Of a DNA stretch of 64,000 nt, positions 33,788-42,385 are shown in pieces. The position numbers and the translations under genes are program-made. Below the pieces are notes generated by a model. That model was not told the DNA's origin. It did no database searches and saw nothing but the letters and a program-made list of their open reading frames with translations. Source of the stretch: Burkholderia glumae LMG 2196 = ATCC 33617. Its GTDB lineage: Bacteria > Pseudomonadota > Gammaproteobacteria > Burkholderiales > Burkholderiaceae. Where the stretch lies: positions 1,860,001-1,924,000 of the forward strand of contig NZ_CP009434.1 in NCBI RefSeq assembly GCF_000960995.1, written 5' to 3'. Position 1 is the first letter of the stretch, and each line of letters starts with the position of its first letter.

Positions 33788-36700
33788 TCAATCCTGTTGC
33801 TGGTGGTGGGACGGGCGGGCCGCCCGGCGGTTTGCCCGCCAGGTCACGAAGCGTTCCTGGAACCCCATCACGAACACGAAGAACACCGGTACGAAGAAGA
33901 TCGCCAGCACGGTCGCCGAGACGATGCCGCCCAGCACGCCGGTGCCGATCGCCTGCTGCGTCTCGGCGCTGGCGCCGCTGGCGATCACCAGCGGCACCAC
34001 GCCCAGGCCGAAGGCCAGCGAGGTCATCACGATCGGACGCAGGCGCAGCCGCGCCGCCTCCACCGCCGCCTCGATCAAGCCCTTGCCCTGCTCGCGCAGT
34101 TGCTTGGCGAACTCGACGATCAGGATCGCGTTCTTGGCCGACAAGCCGATCACGGTAATCAAGCCGACCTTGAAGAACACGTCGTTGGGCATGCCGCGCA
34201 GCAGCACCGCCCCCACCGCGCCGAGCAGGCCCAACGGCACCACCAGCAGCACCGACAACGGAATCGACCAGCTCTCGTAGAGCGCGGCCAGCACCAGGAA
34301 CACCACCAGCATCGACAGCGCCATCAGCAACGGCGCCTGCGAGGCGGACTGGCGCTCCTGCAACGACTGCCCGGTCCAGGCCACCGCGAATCCCGGCGGC
34401 AGTTGCGCGGCCAGACGCTCCATCTCGGCCATTGCCGCGCCGCTGGAGACGCCGGGTGCGGCGCTGCCGGAAATGCGCGCCGCCGGAAATCCCTGGAAGC
34501 GCACCATTTGCAGCGGCGTCTCGCTCCACTCCGGCCTGACCACTTCGGCCAGCGGCACCATGCCGCCGCTGGCGTTGCGCAGGTACAGCTTGAGCACATC
34601 GTCGATCTGCATGCGCGCGGGCGCATCGGCCTGGATGATGACCTGCTGCATGCGGCCGGCATGCGGGAAGTCGTTGACATAGGTCGATCCGATCGCGGCG
34701 GAGAGCGCGTCGCTGATGCTGGTGAAGGAAAGGCCCAGCGCCTCGGCCTTCTGCCGGTCGATATGCAGGCGAATACTCGTGCCGGCGGGCAGGCCGTCGG
34801 GATAGACGCCGCTGACCACCTTGCTGCGCGCGGCCAGCGCCAGCAACTTGGCCTCGGCCGCCTTGAGGGCGGCATAGCCTTGATTGGCGCGATCCTGCAG
34901 GCGCATCGTGAAGCCGGAGCTGGTGCCCAGTTCGTCGATCGCCGGCGGCAGCAAGCTCATCACCGTGCCTTCGGTGCTGCCGGACATGGCTTGCTGGGCC
35001 AGCGCCGCCTCGCCTTGCGAGGTGGCGCCGCCGCGCTGCTTCCAGTCCTTGAGCACCGTGAAGGCCATGGCGGCGTTCGGGCCGGAGCCCGAGAAGCCGA
35101 AGCCGAGGATCGACAGATTGGACTGGATGGCGGGACGCGAAGCGATGTGCTTCTCGAAAAGCTTCACCACGTCGAGCGTGCGTTCGGCGGTCGCGTCGGC
35201 CGGCAACTGAATGCTGGTCATGAAGTAGCCCTGATCCTCGTCCGGCAGAAACGACGAAGGCAGCTGCCGGAAGGCCAGCACCAGTACCGCGGCGATCGCG
35301 AGGAAGGCCAGCATGACCCGTCCGGCGCGGGTGACGAGCTTGCCCACGCGGGTTTCATAGCCCGCGCTCAGGCGATCGACACGGCGGTTGAACCAGCCGA
35401 AAAAGCCCGGCCTATAATGGCGGCCGGGATCGACCGGCTCGAGCAGCGTGGCGCACAGGGCGGGGGTCAGCGTCAGCGCGAGGAAAGCCGAGAACAGGAT
35501 CGACACCGCCATCGACAGCGTGAACTGCCGGTAGATCACGCCCACCGAGCCGCCGGCCAGTGCCATCGGGATGAGAACGGCGGTCAGCACGAGGGTGATG
35601 CCGACCACCGCGCCGGTGATCTCCTTCATCGCCTTGAGCGTGGCATCCTTCGGCTCCAGCCCCTCCTCGGCCATGATGCGCTCGACGTTTTCCACCACCA
35701 CGATGGCGTCGTCGACGATGATGCCGATCGCCAGGACCAGGCCAAACATGGTCAGAACGTTGATCGAGAAGCCGCAGGCCAGCATCACCGCGAAGGTGCC
35801 CAGCACGGCGATCGGCGCGACGATGGCGGGGATCAGCGTATAGCGGATGTTTTGCAGGAACAGGAACATCACCAGGAACACCAGCACCATCGCCTCGAGC
35901 AGCGTCTGGATCACCTTCTCGATCGAAATCTTGACGAACGGCGCGGTGTTGAACGGGATCGAGTAATGCATGCCGGCCGGCATCGTACGGCTCAGCTCCG
36001 CCATGCGCGCCTGCACGCCTTGGGCGGTGCGCACCGCATTGGCGCCGGGCGCGAGCTGGATGGCTGCGGCGGTGGCGATCTTGCCGTTCTCGCGGTTGGA
36101 GAAGCCATACGATTGCGCGCCCAGCTCGACACGGGCAACGTCGCCGAGAACGACCTTCGAGCCGTCGGCATTGGCACGCAGCACCACCGCGGCGAACTCC
36201 TCCGGCGTGCTCAATTGCCCCTGCACATTCAGCGGCACGGTCACCCGCTGCCCCGGCACGGCCGGCGAGGCGCCGACGCTGCCGGGTGCGATCTGGGCGT
36301 TCTGCTGTGCAATGGCCGCGGTCAGATCGCTCATCGTCAGGCCGTATGAAATCAGCTTGGCCGGATCGACCCAGATCCGCATGGCCTGCTCGGTACCGAA
36401 CAACTGCACCTTGCCCACGCCTTCGATACGGCGCAGTTCCTCGACCAGGTTGCGCGCCATGTAGTCGCTGAGCGCGGTCTCGTCGAAACGGCCGTCTTCG
36501 GATGTCAGGCCGACGAGCATCAGGAAGCCGGACGCCGCGGACTCCACGGTCAGCCCGTTCTGACGGACCACCTGCGGCAAGCGTGCCTCGATCGACTTGA
36601 GCCGGTTCTGCACGTCGACCTGCGCCAGCTCCGGGTCGGTGCCGGGCTTGAAGGTGGCGGTAATCTCCGCGGAGCCCGACGTATCGGCCGAGGACTCGAA

Positions 36701-36931
36701 ATACAGCAGGTTCTTCACGCCCGACAGCTCGCGCTCGATCAGGCTGAGCACGGCGTCGTTCATGGTCTGCGGCGTGGCGCCCGGATAGCTGGCGATGATG
36801 CTGACCGACGGCGGCGCGACGGACGGGTAGCGGGCGATGGGCAGCTTCGGAATGGCGATGACGCCCGCCAGAACGATGAACAGGGCGACCACCCAGGCGA
36901 AGACCGGGCGCTGGATGAAGAATTTGGACAT
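33788..36931 (-). CDS. RND multidrug efflux pump, inner-membrane permease (AcrB/AdeB type)
   Basis: A 1047-residue HAE1-family RND permease of normal length, with 12 expected membrane helices. It begins MSKFFIQRPVFAWV, carries the proton-relay aspartate pair in GIIVDDAIVVVENVERI (TM4), the second-half conserved NAILIVEFA and the GQSLQERQSASQ loop. It exports amphiphilic compounds using the proton gradient and works with the adaptor and outer-membrane genes on either side. Its gene starts 20 bp after the adaptor stop. A divergent AdeRS-like two-component pair is the likely regulator, as in the Acinetobacter AdeABC system. Substrates cannot be read from sequence. Confidence 0.95.
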   Translation of the reverse strand: MSKFFIQRPVFAWVVALFIVLAGVIAIPKLPIARYPSVAPPSVSIIASYPGATPQTMNDAVLSLIERELSGVKNLLYFESSADTSGSAEITATFKPGTDPELAQVDVQNRLKSIEARLPQVVRQNGLTVESAASGFLMLVGLTSEDGRFDETALSDYMARNLVEELRRIEGVGKVQLFGTEQAMRIWVDPAKLISYGLTMSDLTAAIAQQNAQIAPGSVGASPAVPGQRVTVPLNVQGQLSTPEEFAAVVLRANADGSKVVLGDVARVELGAQSYGFSNRENGKIATAAAIQLAPGANAVRTAQGVQARMAELSRTMPAGMHYSIPFNTAPFVKISIEKVIQTLLEAMVLVFLVMFLFLQNIRYTLIPAIVAPIAVLGTFAVMLACGFSINVLTMFGLVLAIGIIVDDAIVVVENVERIMAEEGLEPKDATLKAMKEITGAVVGITLVLTAVLIPMALAGGSVGVIYRQFTLSMAVSILFSAFLALTLTPALCATLLEPVDPGRHYRPGFFGWFNRRVDRLSAGYETRVGKLVTRAGRVMLAFLAIAAVLVLAFRQLPSSFLPDEDQGYFMTSIQLPADATAERTLDVVKLFEKHIASRPAIQSNLSILGFGFSGSGPNAAMAFTVLKDWKQRGGATSQGEAALAQQAMSGSTEGTVMSLLPPAIDELGTSSGFTMRLQDRANQGYAALKAAEAKLLALAARSKVVSGVYPDGLPAGTSIRLHIDRQKAEALGLSFTSISDALSAAIGSTYVNDFPHAGRMQQVIIQADAPARMQIDDVLKLYLRNASGGMVPLAEVVRPEWSETPLQMVRFQGFPAARISGSAAPGVSSGAAMAEMERLAAQLPPGFAVAWTGQSLQERQSASQAPLLMALSMLVVFLVLAALYESWSIPLSVLLVVPLGLLGAVGAVLLRGMPNDVFFKVGLITVIGLSAKNAILIVEFAKQLREQGKGLIEAAVEAARLRLRPIVMTSLAFGLGVVPLVIASGASAETQQAIGTGVLGGIVSATVLAIFFVPVFFVFVMGFQERFVTWRANRRAARPSHHQQQD

Positions 36932-36951
36932 GGCGATTCGTGTTTCGTTGC

Positions 36952-38112
36952 TCAGCTAGCGGAGGCCGCAGGGGTGGAATCGGGCGACTTCCACTCATGC
37001 GAACTCACCTTGGTGCCGTCGGAGAGCCGCTCCATGCCCTCGACCACGATCCGCTGCCCGGCGTGCAACCCGGCGCGGACGCGATAGCGCCTGCCCGCCC
37101 GCTCGCCCAACGCCACGGCGACGAGCTTGGCGCGGTGGCTCGCATCGAGAACCCAGACCCGCGGCTGCCCGCTCACCCGCACCACGGCCTGCTGCGGCAC
37201 CGTCAGCGCGGCGTCGTAGCTGGCGCCGGGCACGCGCGCGCGCACGAACATGCCCGGCAGCAGCTGCCGCTGCGGGTTGTCCACCAGCACGCGCAGCAGG
37301 ACCTCGCCGGTGCCGGCATCGACATTGATGCCCGAGAACAGGATGCGTGCCTTGAGGCCATAGGATTTCCCATCGCTTCGCAGCAAGGTCACCGGCAAGC
37401 CGTGCCCGGCGCTCGCGCCGGGTGCGGCCAGGGCTTCGCGCAGTGCGTCGAGCGAGGAAGCGGGACGACGCACGTCCACATACACCTGATCGATCTGCTG
37501 AATGCGCGCCATCGGATTGCTGTCGCCGCTGCTCACCAGCGCCCCTTCGCTGACCAATGCCTGGTCGACGCGGCCCGAAATCGGCGCCTCCACGGTGGCG
37601 AACTTCAGGTCCAGCTGGCGGCGTGCCAGGATGGCCCGCGCCTGCGCCACGTCCGCCGCGGCCTGCTCACGCTGGGACACCGCGTCGTCATAGGCTTGGC
37701 GGCTGATCGCGTCGGCCTCGACGAGAGGCTGCAGCCGGGCCGCCTGCAGGCGGGCACGCGCCAGCACGGCGGCGGCCCGCTGCAGGGCGGCGGCGGCGGT
37801 GTCCGCGTCGGCCCGGAACGGCGCGGGATTGATCTGGAATAAGGGCTGGCCGGCGCGCACTTCGCTACCTTGCTCGAACAGCCGGCGCTGCACGATGCCG
37901 CTGACTTGCGGCCGAATCTCGGCGACGCGCAAGGCGGCGACGCGCCCGGGCAGCTCGTCGCTCAGTTCCAGCCGAGCAGGCACCAAGGTCGTCGCCGAGA
38001 CCTGGGGCGCGGGCGGAGCGCTTTCCTGCGGCTCGGATTGCCCGCAAGCCGTCAGCATGACCGTCAACAGCACAGAGAGGCCTGCGCGGCGGCACGGTGA
38101 TTCGATCTTCAT
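36952..38112 (-). CDS. RND efflux periplasmic adaptor lipoprotein (AcrA/AdeA type)
   Basis: A 386-residue membrane-fusion protein with a lipoprotein signal (LLTVMLTAC, cysteine about residue 23). The order is lipoyl half (EIRPQVSGIVQRRLFEQGSEVRAGQPLFQI), alpha-hairpin (residues about 90-150), second lipoyl half (VEAPISGRVDQALVSEGALV) and beta-barrel/membrane-proximal domains. GAAGGAG four bases before the ATG at 38112 fixes the start. It is the first gene of the efflux operon and is divergent, over 124 bp, from the response regulator gene. Confidence 0.94.
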   Translation of the reverse strand: MKIESPCRRAGLSVLLTVMLTACGQSEPQESAPPAPQVSATTLVPARLELSDELPGRVAALRVAEIRPQVSGIVQRRLFEQGSEVRAGQPLFQINPAPFRADADTAAAALQRAAAVLARARLQAARLQPLVEADAISRQAYDDAVSQREQAAADVAQARAILARRQLDLKFATVEAPISGRVDQALVSEGALVSSGDSNPMARIQQIDQVYVDVRRPASSLDALREALAAPGASAGHGLPVTLLRSDGKSYGLKARILFSGINVDAGTGEVLLRVLVDNPQRQLLPGMFVRARVPGASYDAALTVPQQAVVRVSGQPRVWVLDASHRAKLVAVALGERAGRRYRVRAGLHAGQRIVVEGMERLSDGTKVSSHEWKSPDSTPAASAS

Positions 38113-38196
38113 GGAACTCCTTCGGAAACAGGCCGTCGATGGCCGGCGAGACGGTCGGGAGTCTGAATCTGGACGATGGTGTTTCGTCCGAGCTAT

Positions 38197-38215
38197 GATG
38201 GAGATTCGATGGAGA
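38197..38215. promoter_or_regulatory. Direct repeat GATGGAGA-TTC-GATGGAGA between efflux operon and two-component genes
   Basis: Two identical 8-bp words with an 11-bp period lie in the 124-bp divergent promoter region. OmpR-type regulators bind tandem direct repeats with one-helical-turn spacing, and AdeR is reported to bind a direct repeat at the equivalent place in Acinetobacter. This is therefore a good operator candidate for the regulator encoded at 38237. Confidence 0.6.
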
Positions 38216-38236
38216 ACGAAAAAATACCCGGCCGCC

Positions 38237-38974
38237 ATGCTTGATTCGACGCTGCCAGCCAATGCTGAGCCAAGCACTCAGGCCTTGATCCTGATTGCCG
38301 AGGACGAGCCCGAAATCGCCGACATCGTGGCGGCCTACCTGACGCGTTCGGGCCTGCGCAGCGTGCAGGCGACTGATGGCCGGCAGGCGCTCGAGCTTCA
38401 CGAGCGCCTGAAGCCCGACCTGGTCCTGCTGGACGTGCAGATGCCCTGCCTGGACGGCTGGCAGGTGCTCACCGAAATCCGCCGCCGCGGCGACACGCCC
38501 GTCATCATGCTGACGGCGATGGACCAGGACATCGACAAGCTGATGGGGCTGCGCATCGGAGCCGACGACTACGTCGTCAAGCCTTTCAACCCGGCGGAGG
38601 TGGTGGCGCGCACGCAGGCGGTGCTGCGCCGTTCGATGGCGCGGGGCGAGCGCGAAGAGCAGCGCGTGCTGCGCGCGGCGCCGTTCGAAATCGACCTGGA
38701 CCACCATGAGGCGACCGTCGAGGTCGGCAAGCAGCGCCACGCGCTGAGCTTGACGCTGACCGAGTTCAAGCTGCTGGTGCAACTGGCGCGTGCGCCCAAG
38801 CGCGTGTTCAGCCGCGCGGAACTGCTGGCGACCTGCCTGCCGGAAGGCGATACCCTGGAGCGCACGGTGGACAGCCACATCAGCAAGCTGCGCAAGAAGC
38901 TGGAGGACCGGGGGGTCACCGGCATCCCGGTCGGCATTCGCGGGGTGGGCTACCGGCTCTGGAGCACCGAATGA
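38237..38974 (+). CDS. OmpR-family response regulator (AdeR/BaeR-like)
   Basis: A 245-residue response regulator. The receiver domain has acidic residues in IAEDEPE, the phosphoacceptor D66 in LVLLDVQMP and the conserved lysine in YVVKPFNPAEV. The C-terminal winged helix (about 145-240) ends with the typical GIRGVGYRL. It probably activates the divergent RND operon. The start at 38237 fits the receiver length; the longer frame from 37799 overlaps the efflux adaptor gene. The stop codon overlaps the sensor kinase start (ATGA, 38971-38974). Confidence 0.92.
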   Translation: MLDSTLPANAEPSTQALILIAEDEPEIADIVAAYLTRSGLRSVQATDGRQALELHERLKPDLVLLDVQMPCLDGWQVLTEIRRRGDTPVIMLTAMDQDIDKLMGLRIGADDYVVKPFNPAEVVARTQAVLRRSMARGEREEQRVLRAAPFEIDLDHHEATVEVGKQRHALSLTLTEFKLLVQLARAPKRVFSRAELLATCLPEGDTLERTVDSHISKLRKKLEDRGVTGIPVGIRGVGYRLWSTE

Positions 38975-40056
38975 AACTGGTTGGATTGAGCCGCCAGATC
39001 GCGCTGACGATGATGGCGATGGCGTTTGGCGTCACCCTGCTGTTCCTGCTGACCTCCTATGCCTTCTATTTCTTCCTGAAAACCTATTGGCCGGAGGCGT
39101 CTTCGAGCGAAAGCTTGATGCCGACGGGGCCGGAGTGGGGGTGGATGATCGGCACCACCCTGGCTGCGTTGGCGCTGTCCGCCGTCGTGGCGATCAATTT
39201 GTCGCGCCGCATCCTGGTTCCGTTGAACTCGGTCACCGACAGCATTCGCCGCGTCGCCCAGGGCGAGCTGGGTGTCAGGGCCGATGCCAGTGACCGCTCG
39301 CTGGGCGAAGCGGCGCTGTTGGCCGATGACTTCAATGCCCTGGCGGACAAGCTGCAGCGCATGACCGAGGAGCAAACCTTCTGGAATGCCGCGATTTCCC
39401 ACGAATTGCGCACGCCGGTGACCATCCTGCGCGGACGACTGCAAGGCCTGGTCGATGGCGTGTTCACGCCGGACGCCTCCCAGTTCCGCAACCTGCTCGG
39501 CCAGGTCGAGGGGCTGTCCCGCCTGATCGAGGACTTGCGCGTCGTCAGCCTGGTGGAAAGCGGCCACCTGGATCTCCAGTGGCAGGCAACGGACCTCGTC
39601 GCGGAAATCACGTCGGTGGTGGAATTCTGCTCCGATGCGCTGCGCTCGGCCGGCCAGCATCCGGTCCTGAACCTGGACGGCAGCCGCCGCATGCTTTGCG
39701 ACCCGGGACGGATTCAGCAAGCCCTGCTGGCCCTGCTCGACAATGCCCGGCAGCATGCCGTTCCAGGGGAAATCCGCATTCGCACGTGGCTGGAAAATGG
39801 ACAGTGCAGCTTGAGCGTGGAGGATGACGGCCCGGGCATTCCGGCGGACGTCGTCCCCTATGTTTTCCAGGCGTTCCGCCGCGCCGATGCCACCCGCGCC
39901 AAGACGGGCGGCAGCGGCCTGGGGCTCGCCATCGTCGCGGCCATCGCTCAGGCGCACGGCGGACAAACCAGTTGCCGCGCAACGGCCAAAGGCGGCACGC
40001 AATTCATAGTGAGCTGGCCCAATAAGGCCCCCCTGCCGGATACCGCGCGAAATTAG
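38971..40056 (+). CDS. Sensor histidine kinase (AdeS/BaeS-like)
   Basis: A 361-residue membrane kinase. Two membrane helices (about 10-36 and 58-77) enclose a very short periplasmic loop; then come HAMP (78-130), DHp with H144 in WNAAISHELRTPVTIL, and a HATPase domain with LLDNARQHA (N box), DDGPGI and GGSGLGLAI. The segment around the histidine, including RLQGLVDGVFTPD and EGLSRLIEDLRVVSLVE, strongly resembles Acinetobacter AdeS as I remember it. The short sensor loop suggests sensing within the membrane or envelope. It is coupled to the response regulator gene. Confidence 0.92.
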   Translation: MKLVGLSRQIALTMMAMAFGVTLLFLLTSYAFYFFLKTYWPEASSSESLMPTGPEWGWMIGTTLAALALSAVVAINLSRRILVPLNSVTDSIRRVAQGELGVRADASDRSLGEAALLADDFNALADKLQRMTEEQTFWNAAISHELRTPVTILRGRLQGLVDGVFTPDASQFRNLLGQVEGLSRLIEDLRVVSLVESGHLDLQWQATDLVAEITSVVEFCSDALRSAGQHPVLNLDGSRRMLCDPGRIQQALLALLDNARQHAVPGEIRIRTWLENGQCSLSVEDDGPGIPADVVPYVFQAFRRADATRAKTGGSGLGLAIVAAIAQAHGGQTSCRATAKGGTQFIVSWPNKAPLPDTARN

Positions 40057-40139
40057 CCTCGCCGTGACCTGCCGTTCGACGGCGGCCGGCGAGGCGGCGG
40101 CCGTCATCGCGCGCCGCATCGGGCACGCCGGCGGCGCGC

Positions 40140-41852
40140 TCAGGCCACCTCGCTCGCGGCCGGCTGCACGGCGAAGAAGCCGGCCTGCGCGGCCTGGCCG
40201 GCACGCGCGTAGGCGCGGTTGATGCCGCTGATCACGGCGCGGATCGACGCGGTGGTCAGGTTCGCGTCGATGCCGACACCGAACGCGCTGCCCGGCACGC
40301 CCTCGCCTGCCAGCTCGGCGATCGCCACCGCCTTCGCGTCGGCGCCCTGCGACAGCGCCCGCTCCTCGTAGTGCTGGATGCGCAGCGGCGTGCGCAGCGC
40401 GTTCATCAGCGCGTCGAGCGGGCCGTTGCCCTCGCCGCGCAATTCGCGCCGCTCGCCGTGGATCTCGGCGCTCAGCACGATCGTCTCGCGGCCGCCGCGC
40501 TCGCTCAGCTCGTGGCCGAGGTAGCGCAGCGGCGCATGGTTGGCGACGTACTCGGATTCGAACAGCGCCCAGATCTGCGCGGCCGAGACCTCCTGCCCGC
40601 TCTGGTCGGTCAGGCGCTGCACGGCCGCGCTGAAATCCACCTGCAGGCGGCGCGGCAGCGCCACGCCATAGCCCTGTTCGAGCAGATAGGCGATGCCGCC
40701 CTTGCCCGACTGGCTGTTGACGCGAATGATCGAATCGTAGGTGCGGCCCAGATCGCTCGGGTCGATCGGCAGGTACGGCACCTCCCAGCGCGCGTCGGCG
40801 CGCTGCGCCGCGAGGCCCTTCTTGATCGCGTCCTGGTGCGAGCCGGAGAACGCCGTGAACACCAGATCGCCGACGTAGGGATGACGCGGATGCACGGGCA
40901 GCTGCGTGCATTCCTCGGCGGTGCGCGCGACGCTGTTGATCTGCGAGAAATCGAGGCCCGGATCGACGCCCTGCGTGTAGAGGTTCAGCGCGAGCGTGAC
41001 CAGATCGACGTTGCCGGTGCGCTCGCCGTTGCCGAACAGGCAGCCCTCGATGCGATCGGCGCCGGCCATCACCGCCAGCTCGGCCGCCGCCACCGCGGTG
41101 CCGCGGTCGTTGTGCGGATGCACCGAGAGGATCAGCGAATCGCGCCGCGCGAGATTGCGGTGCATCCACTCGATCTGGTCGGCGTAGTAGTTCGGCGTAC
41201 CCACCTCGACGGTGGCCGGCAGGTTCACGATCGACTTGCGCTCGGGCGTCGGCTGCCAGACGTCGAACACGGCATCGCAGACTTCCTTGGCGAAGTCGAG
41301 CTCGGTGGCGGTGAAGGTTTCCGGGCTGTATTGCAGCGTGAACTGCGTGTCGGCGGCCGCGTCGGCCAGCCGCTTGATGGTGCGCGCCGCGCTGACCGCC
41401 AGCTGCTTCACGCCCTCGCGCTCGAGGCCGAACACGATGCGGCGGAATTCGGGCGCGGTCGCGTTGTAGAGGTGGACGATCGCGCGCTTGGCGCCGCGCA
41501 GCGACGCGAAGGTGCGCTCGATCAGGTCGTCGCGCGCCTGCGTCAGCACTTCGATCGTCACGTCGTCGGGAATGTGGCCGCCCTCGATCAGCTCGCGCAC
41601 GAAATTGAAGTCGGTCTCGGAGGCCGACGGAAACGCCACCTCGATTTCCTTGAAACCGATCGCCACCAGCATCTTGAACATGCGCATCTTGCGCGCCGCG
41701 TCCATCGGCTCGAACAGCGCCTGGTTGCCGTCGCGCAGGTCGGTGCTCATCCAGATCGGCGCGCGCGTGATGGTGCGCGACGGCCACTGGCGATCGGTCA
41801 GGTTGACGGGCGTGAACGGGCGGTACTTGGCGGCGGGGTTCTTGAGCATCAT
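40140..41852 (-). CDS. leuA: 2-isopropylmalate synthase
   Basis: A 570-residue enzyme of the long LeuA type. It joins acetyl-CoA and 2-oxoisovalerate in the first committed step of leucine synthesis. The TIM-barrel domain has STDLRDGNQALFEP at the N-terminus and the metal-binding HPHNDRGTA. The C-terminal regulatory domain (about 440-560), which binds leucine for feedback inhibition, is present. The gene is preceded by a 214-bp leader that contains a leucine-codon-rich short peptide gene, so expression is probably under attenuation. It stands alone; no leuBCD genes are near. Confidence 0.94.
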   Translation of the reverse strand: MMLKNPAAKYRPFTPVNLTDRQWPSRTITRAPIWMSTDLRDGNQALFEPMDAARKMRMFKMLVAIGFKEIEVAFPSASETDFNFVRELIEGGHIPDDVTIEVLTQARDDLIERTFASLRGAKRAIVHLYNATAPEFRRIVFGLEREGVKQLAVSAARTIKRLADAAADTQFTLQYSPETFTATELDFAKEVCDAVFDVWQPTPERKSIVNLPATVEVGTPNYYADQIEWMHRNLARRDSLILSVHPHNDRGTAVAAAELAVMAGADRIEGCLFGNGERTGNVDLVTLALNLYTQGVDPGLDFSQINSVARTAEECTQLPVHPRHPYVGDLVFTAFSGSHQDAIKKGLAAQRADARWEVPYLPIDPSDLGRTYDSIIRVNSQSGKGGIAYLLEQGYGVALPRRLQVDFSAAVQRLTDQSGQEVSAAQIWALFESEYVANHAPLRYLGHELSERGGRETIVLSAEIHGERRELRGEGNGPLDALMNALRTPLRIQHYEERALSQGADAKAVAIAELAGEGVPGSAFGVGIDANLTTASIRAVISGINRAYARAGQAAQAGFFAVQPAASEVA

Positions 41853-42015
41853 GATCGGTTCTCGGTCAGGTTTTCATAAGCGGCAGCGCGGATCGGCAAT
41901 CCGGATCGGCATCGCGATCACGCGCGCAGCGGTGAGACGGCACAACGGCAAAGCGGCGAATACAGGCTGGCCTTGGGGGGTCGTGCGACGGGAACCTGGA
42001 GGGAGAATCAACGCG

Positions 42016-42038
42016 GGCGCCGGTCGACAACCGGGGCC
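42016..42038 (-). terminator. Candidate attenuator hairpin between leader peptide and leuA
   Basis: GGCGCCGGT and ACCGGGGCC (+ strand, 42016-42024 and 42030-42038) pair with one mismatch, about 30-50 bases after the leader stop. The following - strand sequence, GTTGATTCTCCC, has only a weak T content. A second hairpin, CTAGCCC/GGGCTAG (42105-42111 with 42120-42126), lies inside the peptide frame over the CTA codons and could be the pausing structure. Confidence 0.4.
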
Positions 42039-42066
42039 AGGAGTGATGCGGGGAAACGCTGGCGCT

Positions 42067-42162
42067 TCAGGAACGAAGCAGGGGGAACGCGCGCAGCCGC
42101 AGACCTAGCCCGGATAGCGGGGCTAGTAGTCGTAGCGAGAAGAAGGACTGGGCGGCTTGCAT
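42067..42162 (-). CDS. leuA leader peptide, 31 residues, CTA-rich
   Basis: A short frame from the ATG at 42162 to a TGA at 42067-42069. Nine of 31 residues are leucine and the first five of them (positions 10, 12, 13, 16, 19) use CTA, a codon rare in high-GC genomes. That is the signature of a ribosome-mediated attenuator: scarce Leu-tRNA stalls the ribosome on the CTA run and alters RNA folding before leuA. It starts MQAAQSFFSLRLLAPLSGLG. It lacks a clear ribosome site; a TTGACA/TTTGAT promoter ends only 7 bases before the ATG, so it may be leaderless. Confidence 0.75.
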   Translation of the reverse strand: MQAAQSFFSLRLLAPLSGLGLRLRAFPLLRS

Positions 42163-42169
42163 GGCGGCA

Positions 42170-42199
42170 ATCAAACCACGCGCAGCCCCCCGCTGTCAA
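42170..42199 (-). promoter_or_regulatory. Promoter candidate for leuA leader transcript
   Basis: On the - strand a perfect TTGACA (42194-42199) is followed after 18 bp by TTTGAT (42170-42175). With a start site 6-8 bases downstream, transcription would begin at or next to the leader ATG (42162). The remaining intergenic sequence to 42385 is very GC-rich and shows nothing else. Confidence 0.55.
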
Positions 42200-42385
42200 C
42201 CGGATTCTTGGCCGGCGCGCGGCACCCTCGCCGGCCGCGGCGGCGAGGGCCACGCCAAGGCGGGCGCGGCAGCCGGCCGTGCCGGCGCATTCGGGCCGGC
42301 CCGCCGCCGTGCCGCCGTGCCGCCGTGCCGCCTGCCGCCGCGCGCCGGACCCGCGGCCGGCCGCCGACGCGGGCGCGGCGCCGGC

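Noticed and set aside
33521..36349. Open frame of 942 codons on the + strand
   Set aside because: It is antisense to the RND permease gene; composition is that of an antisense GC-rich frame.
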